A DNA stretch of 14,600 nucleotides from an uncultured Clostridia bacterium (GTDB lineage Bacteria > Bacillota > Clostridia > Saccharofermentanales > Fastidiosipilaceae). The DNA is taken from assembly GCA_947253135.1 (NCBI GenBank), contig CAMXYS010000031.1:1-14600 (forward strand), in the 5' to 3' direction. The notes beneath the pieces are model-generated. The model was given only the letters and a program-made list of their open reading frames with translations. It did no database searches and was not told the DNA's origin. The position numbers were made by a program, and so were the translations under genes. Positions 12,148-14,600 of this stretch are shown here, piece after piece; the stretch's first letter is position 1; the number at the start of each line of letters is the position of its first letter.

Positions 12148-13975
12148 GCAAGCAGAAAAAAAGAAAAAACAGGAAAATCAAGCGCGGTCAGCTGTCCGCC
12201 GGCGCTACTTAAAGCATTACCTCTCTGCTGTCAAAAGGCCATTGCTTAACGGCAGTCTTGTTTTACTTTTATCCGTTTCAGCAGACTTGTTCGGACCGGT
12301 ATTGATAGCCCATATTTTAGACAAAGAATTAGCTACCGGTACAGCCTGGCAGCCGGTGCGTTTGTTTTTGTGGTTAGGCGCTTTTTTGTGCTTAACACTG
12401 TTGGCCGCTGTTTTACAAGGTTGTGGCAACTACCGTCTGCGTGGAACTGCCAACCGGGTATCACAATTGCTGCAAAAAGATCTGTTTAGACACTTGCAGA
12501 AGCTGCCACTCAGCAGTTTGGACCGGCTCCCTCCGGGTAATATAGCAGCCCGTATTACAGGAGATACGGCGCTAGTGCGAAGTTTTTTCGAAGTGGTGCT
12601 GGCCAGACTGTTGGCCGCCTTTCTCTACAGCCTTGGTATCTTGGTTTATCTGGCCCGGATTGATTGGCGTTTGGCTGTTTTGGCCTTGGCCTTTTTCCCC
12701 TTGATTGTTTGGGCGATCAGGGATTACAGGCGCAAGGCGGATCTTTACAACGGTCGGGAGCGCCGGGGGGCCAACCGCTTCAGCGGCAGCTTAAACGAAT
12801 TTGTCCAGGGCGTGTCCATTGTCCGCAGTTTGGGGCAAGAAAAAACGGCCGAAACAGAGCTTAAAAAATTGAATGACCGAGTTTATGCAGCTGGACAAGA
12901 CTTGTCAAAGCTTTATGCCTATAGTGGTTATAACATTACCCGTCTACTGCAACGACTTTCACTTTTGGCGGCCTTGGCTTATTTTGGCTACTGTCACTTT
13001 ACCGGCACGGACGCTATGCCGATCGGCCATCTTTATATTTTTATAGATTACATGAGCAAGTTGTTTGATCAGGTATCTAATACGATGATGCGAATTGGAG
13101 ACATGGAGCGGTCTTTCAGTGCAGCTGATCAGATCTTTGCCTTTTTGGACTTGCCGGCGGAGGAAGATGAGACGCCTGATCGGGCACCTGAGAAGAGGCA
13201 GGAAAAGGTAGATGAAGAAGCGACTCGGCTTTGTTTTTCAAATGTAGTTTTCTCTTATACCGGCGCCGGCGCCCCTGTTTTGGACCGGGTTAGCCTCAAG
13301 ATTCGAGCCGGTCAAAAGGTAGCTTTTGTGGGTGCCACCGGGGCTGGAAAAAGTACCATTATTAATTTGCTGCTTAAATTTTATGAGCCTTGCTCCGGAG
13401 AAATTTATTTAGATAATAAGCCCTACAGCAGCTTGTCGCGGCAAACGATACGGTCAGAGATGGCAATTGTTTTACAGACCCCCTATTTATTTAGGGGCAG
13501 CCTTTACGATAACATCAGCCTGGGCAATAAAGCAATCAGTCGCCAGCAGGCCGAGACAGCCTTGCGGCGCATTGCCGGCGACCTTTACGCCGGCAGCTTT
13601 CCGGCCGGTCTAAACACTCCGGTCAGAGCGCAAGGGGCAGGTTTTTCCGCCGGGGAGCGGCAATTGATTTCTTTTGCCCGAGCCTTGGCCTATGATCCGT
13701 CTATCTTATTATTAGATGAGGCGACGGCCTCGGTTGATTCAGCTACAGAGGCCCAAATCCAAAAGGCTTTAGCGATGCTGACCGGTGGGCGGACCACAGT
13801 GGTGATTGCCCACCGCCTGTCAACCATCCAAGATGCGGATTGTATTTTTGTCATGGATGCAGGAAAATTAGTCGAAGTGGGCCGGCATGTTGACTTGGTT
13901 GTCCGTGGCGGCCTGTACAGCCGCTTGTTGGCAGCAGCTGTTGACGGTCTACCGGAGACGGATGCTGTGCGGTAA
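12140..13975 (+). CDS. ABC exporter half-transporter, BmrD/TM288-like subunit (degenerate signature)
   Basis: This 611-residue partner has a lysine-rich cytosolic N-terminus (MNKQAEKKKKQ), six membrane helices (about residues 35-320) and a nucleotide-binding domain. Motifs are Walker A GATGAGKS (398-405), Q-loop VLQTPYLFRGSLYDNISLG, signature FSAGE (502-506) in place of LSGGQ, Walker B ILLLDE (522-527) with the catalytic E527, and H558 (AHRLS). Canonical catalytic residues with an altered signature complement the other subunit. Together they would make one active and one degenerate ATP site. The ATG at 12140 was chosen because AGGA lies five bases upstream and because it leaves a typical 8-base overlap with the previous gene. 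A TTG further upstream at 12059 would add 27 residues encoded inside the neighbour. The substrate is unknown, with multidrug or peptide export possible. Confidence 0.94.
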   Translation: MNKQAEKKKKQENQARSAVRRRYLKHYLSAVKRPLLNGSLVLLLSVSADLFGPVLIAHILDKELATGTAWQPVRLFLWLGAFLCLTLLAAVLQGCGNYRLRGTANRVSQLLQKDLFRHLQKLPLSSLDRLPPGNIAARITGDTALVRSFFEVVLARLLAAFLYSLGILVYLARIDWRLAVLALAFFPLIVWAIRDYRRKADLYNGRERRGANRFSGSLNEFVQGVSIVRSLGQEKTAETELKKLNDRVYAAGQDLSKLYAYSGYNITRLLQRLSLLAALAYFGYCHFTGTDAMPIGHLYIFIDYMSKLFDQVSNTMMRIGDMERSFSAADQIFAFLDLPAEEDETPDRAPEKRQEKVDEEATRLCFSNVVFSYTGAGAPVLDRVSLKIRAGQKVAFVGATGAGKSTIINLLLKFYEPCSGEIYLDNKPYSSLSRQTIRSEMAIVLQTPYLFRGSLYDNISLGNKAISRQQAETALRRIAGDLYAGSFPAGLNTPVRAQGAGFSAGERQLISFARALAYDPSILLLDEATASVDSATEAQIQKALAMLTGGRTTVVIAHRLSTIQDADCIFVMDAGKLVEVGRHVDLVVRGGLYSRLLAAAVDGLPETDAVR

Positions 13976-14053
13976 TTAGATTTGTCGATTTGTCAGCCGG
14001 ATTCTGCCCCGTGCTGTGGCAGTGCCTGTCGGTCAGAGAGAGAGGAAGCAAAA

Positions 14054-14571
14054 ATGAGTACATCGTCCAGGGTCAGCAAGGCCTTCAGTTGGAAATTGAT
14101 GGAGCGAATTGCCGTCTTCGGTGTACAATTTGTTATTCAAATTGTCTTGGCGCGTTTACTTAATCCCAGTGATTATTCCGCTATTGCCTTGATTATGGTT
14201 TTCATACAGCTGGCCAATATCTTTATACAAACCGGCTTTAACTCGGCCTTGATCCAGGCAAAAGAAGTTGACGACGATGACTATTCTTCTGTTTTTTGGA
14301 TCAACATGGCCTTGGGATTCTTTTTTGTTGTAATCTTATTTTTTGCAGCTCCGGCAATTGCCGCCTTCTATAGTCGACCGATCCTGCAGCCAACCTTGCG
14401 AGTTCTCTCTCTGCTGCTGTTGCCGGGAGCAGCTAATTCCGTACAAATAGCCCGTTTTACTCGCGAGCTGAATTTTCGGGGACTGTTTAAAGCGAATTTT
14501 TTGGCTTCCTTGTTGTCGGCAGCCGCCGGTTTAGCAGCGGCTTATGCCGGTTGGGGTGTCTGGGCCTTGAT
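14054..14571 (+). CDS. Polysaccharide (O-antigen/teichuronic acid-type) flippase, 5' part, cut at contig end
   Basis: About 172 codons are genomic, and the frame then runs into adapter sequence. The product starts MSTSSRVSKAFSWKLMERI and continues with hydrophobic helices (FVIQIVLARLLNPSDYSAIALI and later segments). It contains the LLNPSDYSAIALI and FNSALIQAKEVDDDDYSSVFWIN motifs. These are typical of Wzx/TuaB-like lipid-linked oligosaccharide flippases of the MOP superfamily, which move sugar-lipid intermediates across the membrane. Full-length members have about 450-500 residues and 12-14 helices, so only the first third is present. The ATG follows AGAGGAAG by about six bases. The residues after I173 (CLLYTSPSP) come from the adapter and must be ignored. 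The gene may open a polysaccharide synthesis locus lying beyond the contig. Confidence 0.88.
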
Positions 14572-14600
14572 CTGTCTCTTATACACATCTCCGAGCCCAC
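14572..14600. other. Nextera/Tn5 sequencing adapter remnant
   Basis: The last 29 bases start with the 19-base Tn5 mosaic end (CTGTCTCTTATACACATCT at 14572-14590) and continue CCGAGCCCAC. This is the reverse complement of the Nextera read 2 transposase adapter, missing its last few bases. It is a library artefact, not organism DNA, and not a transposon end. Confidence 0.98.

Noticed and set aside
14572..14590. Tn5-like transposon end as a mobile element
   Set aside because: The bases that follow are the Nextera adapter, not transposon DNA, and the sequence stops at the contig edge.
1..14600. Search for a new defence, mobile or multigene system, CRISPR array or tRNA genes
   Set aside because: All substantial open frames belong to known families in ordinary order. 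No direct-repeat array, tRNA cloverleaf, integrase or transposase was seen.

Overview
The window reads as a housekeeping segment of a Gram-positive chromosome, most likely a Clostridia-type Bacillota. The evidence is the dnaG-rpoD-trmK-nif3 order, an RNase P RNA of bacterial type A architecture, the rpsO-pnp pair, a CpsB/YwqE-type PHP phosphatase and a BmrC/BmrD-like ABC pair. The genus cannot be fixed from the sequence. GC content looks moderate by eye. The last 29 bases are a Nextera (Tn5) library adapter, so the right edge is the end of an assembled contig, and everything after about 14571 is not genomic. The left edge cuts dnaG.

Region by region. (1) 2-4329, plus strand: 3' part of dnaG, rpoD, trmK and a Nif3/YqfO-like gene. 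These form a tightly packed macromolecular-synthesis cluster without rpsU; rpoD and trmK overlap by one base. (2) 4286-4740: a promoter inside the end of the Nif3 gene, then the RNase P RNA gene rnpB (about 4353-4696) and a hairpin. (3) 4749-7606: rpsO with a structured leader and a strong terminator, then pnp with a long imperfect leader hairpin and a bidirectional terminator. (4) 7625-8065, minus strand: a DUF523/TudS-like iron-sulfur protein. (5) 8186-10284, plus strand: PHP phosphatase, nitroreductase and FrnE-like DsbA oxidoreductase. (6) 10297-13975: two overlapping genes for the halves of a heterodimeric ABC exporter with one degenerate ATP site. (7) 14054-14571: the start of a polysaccharide flippase, cut by the contig end.

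The genes cover replication priming (DnaG), transcription initiation (RpoD), tRNA modification and processing (TrmK, RNase P), translation (S15) and RNA decay (PNPase). A redox, export and envelope-polysaccharide stretch follows. No defence system, mobile element, CRISPR array or obviously new multigene system was found.

The oddest features are two apparent frameshifts in essential or near-essential genes. In both, the shift separates a conserved core from a basic low-complexity extension. In rpoD, a lysine/alanine-repeat N-terminus is out of frame with the sigma core, and the switch lies on an A-AAA-AAC heptamer in the correct phase for -1 slippage. In pnp, an RGG/DR-rich C-terminal tail lies one frame away, just after the stop. 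Either may be a homopolymer or assembly error, so reads should be checked first. The most informative regulatory candidates are the rpsO and pnp leader hairpins.
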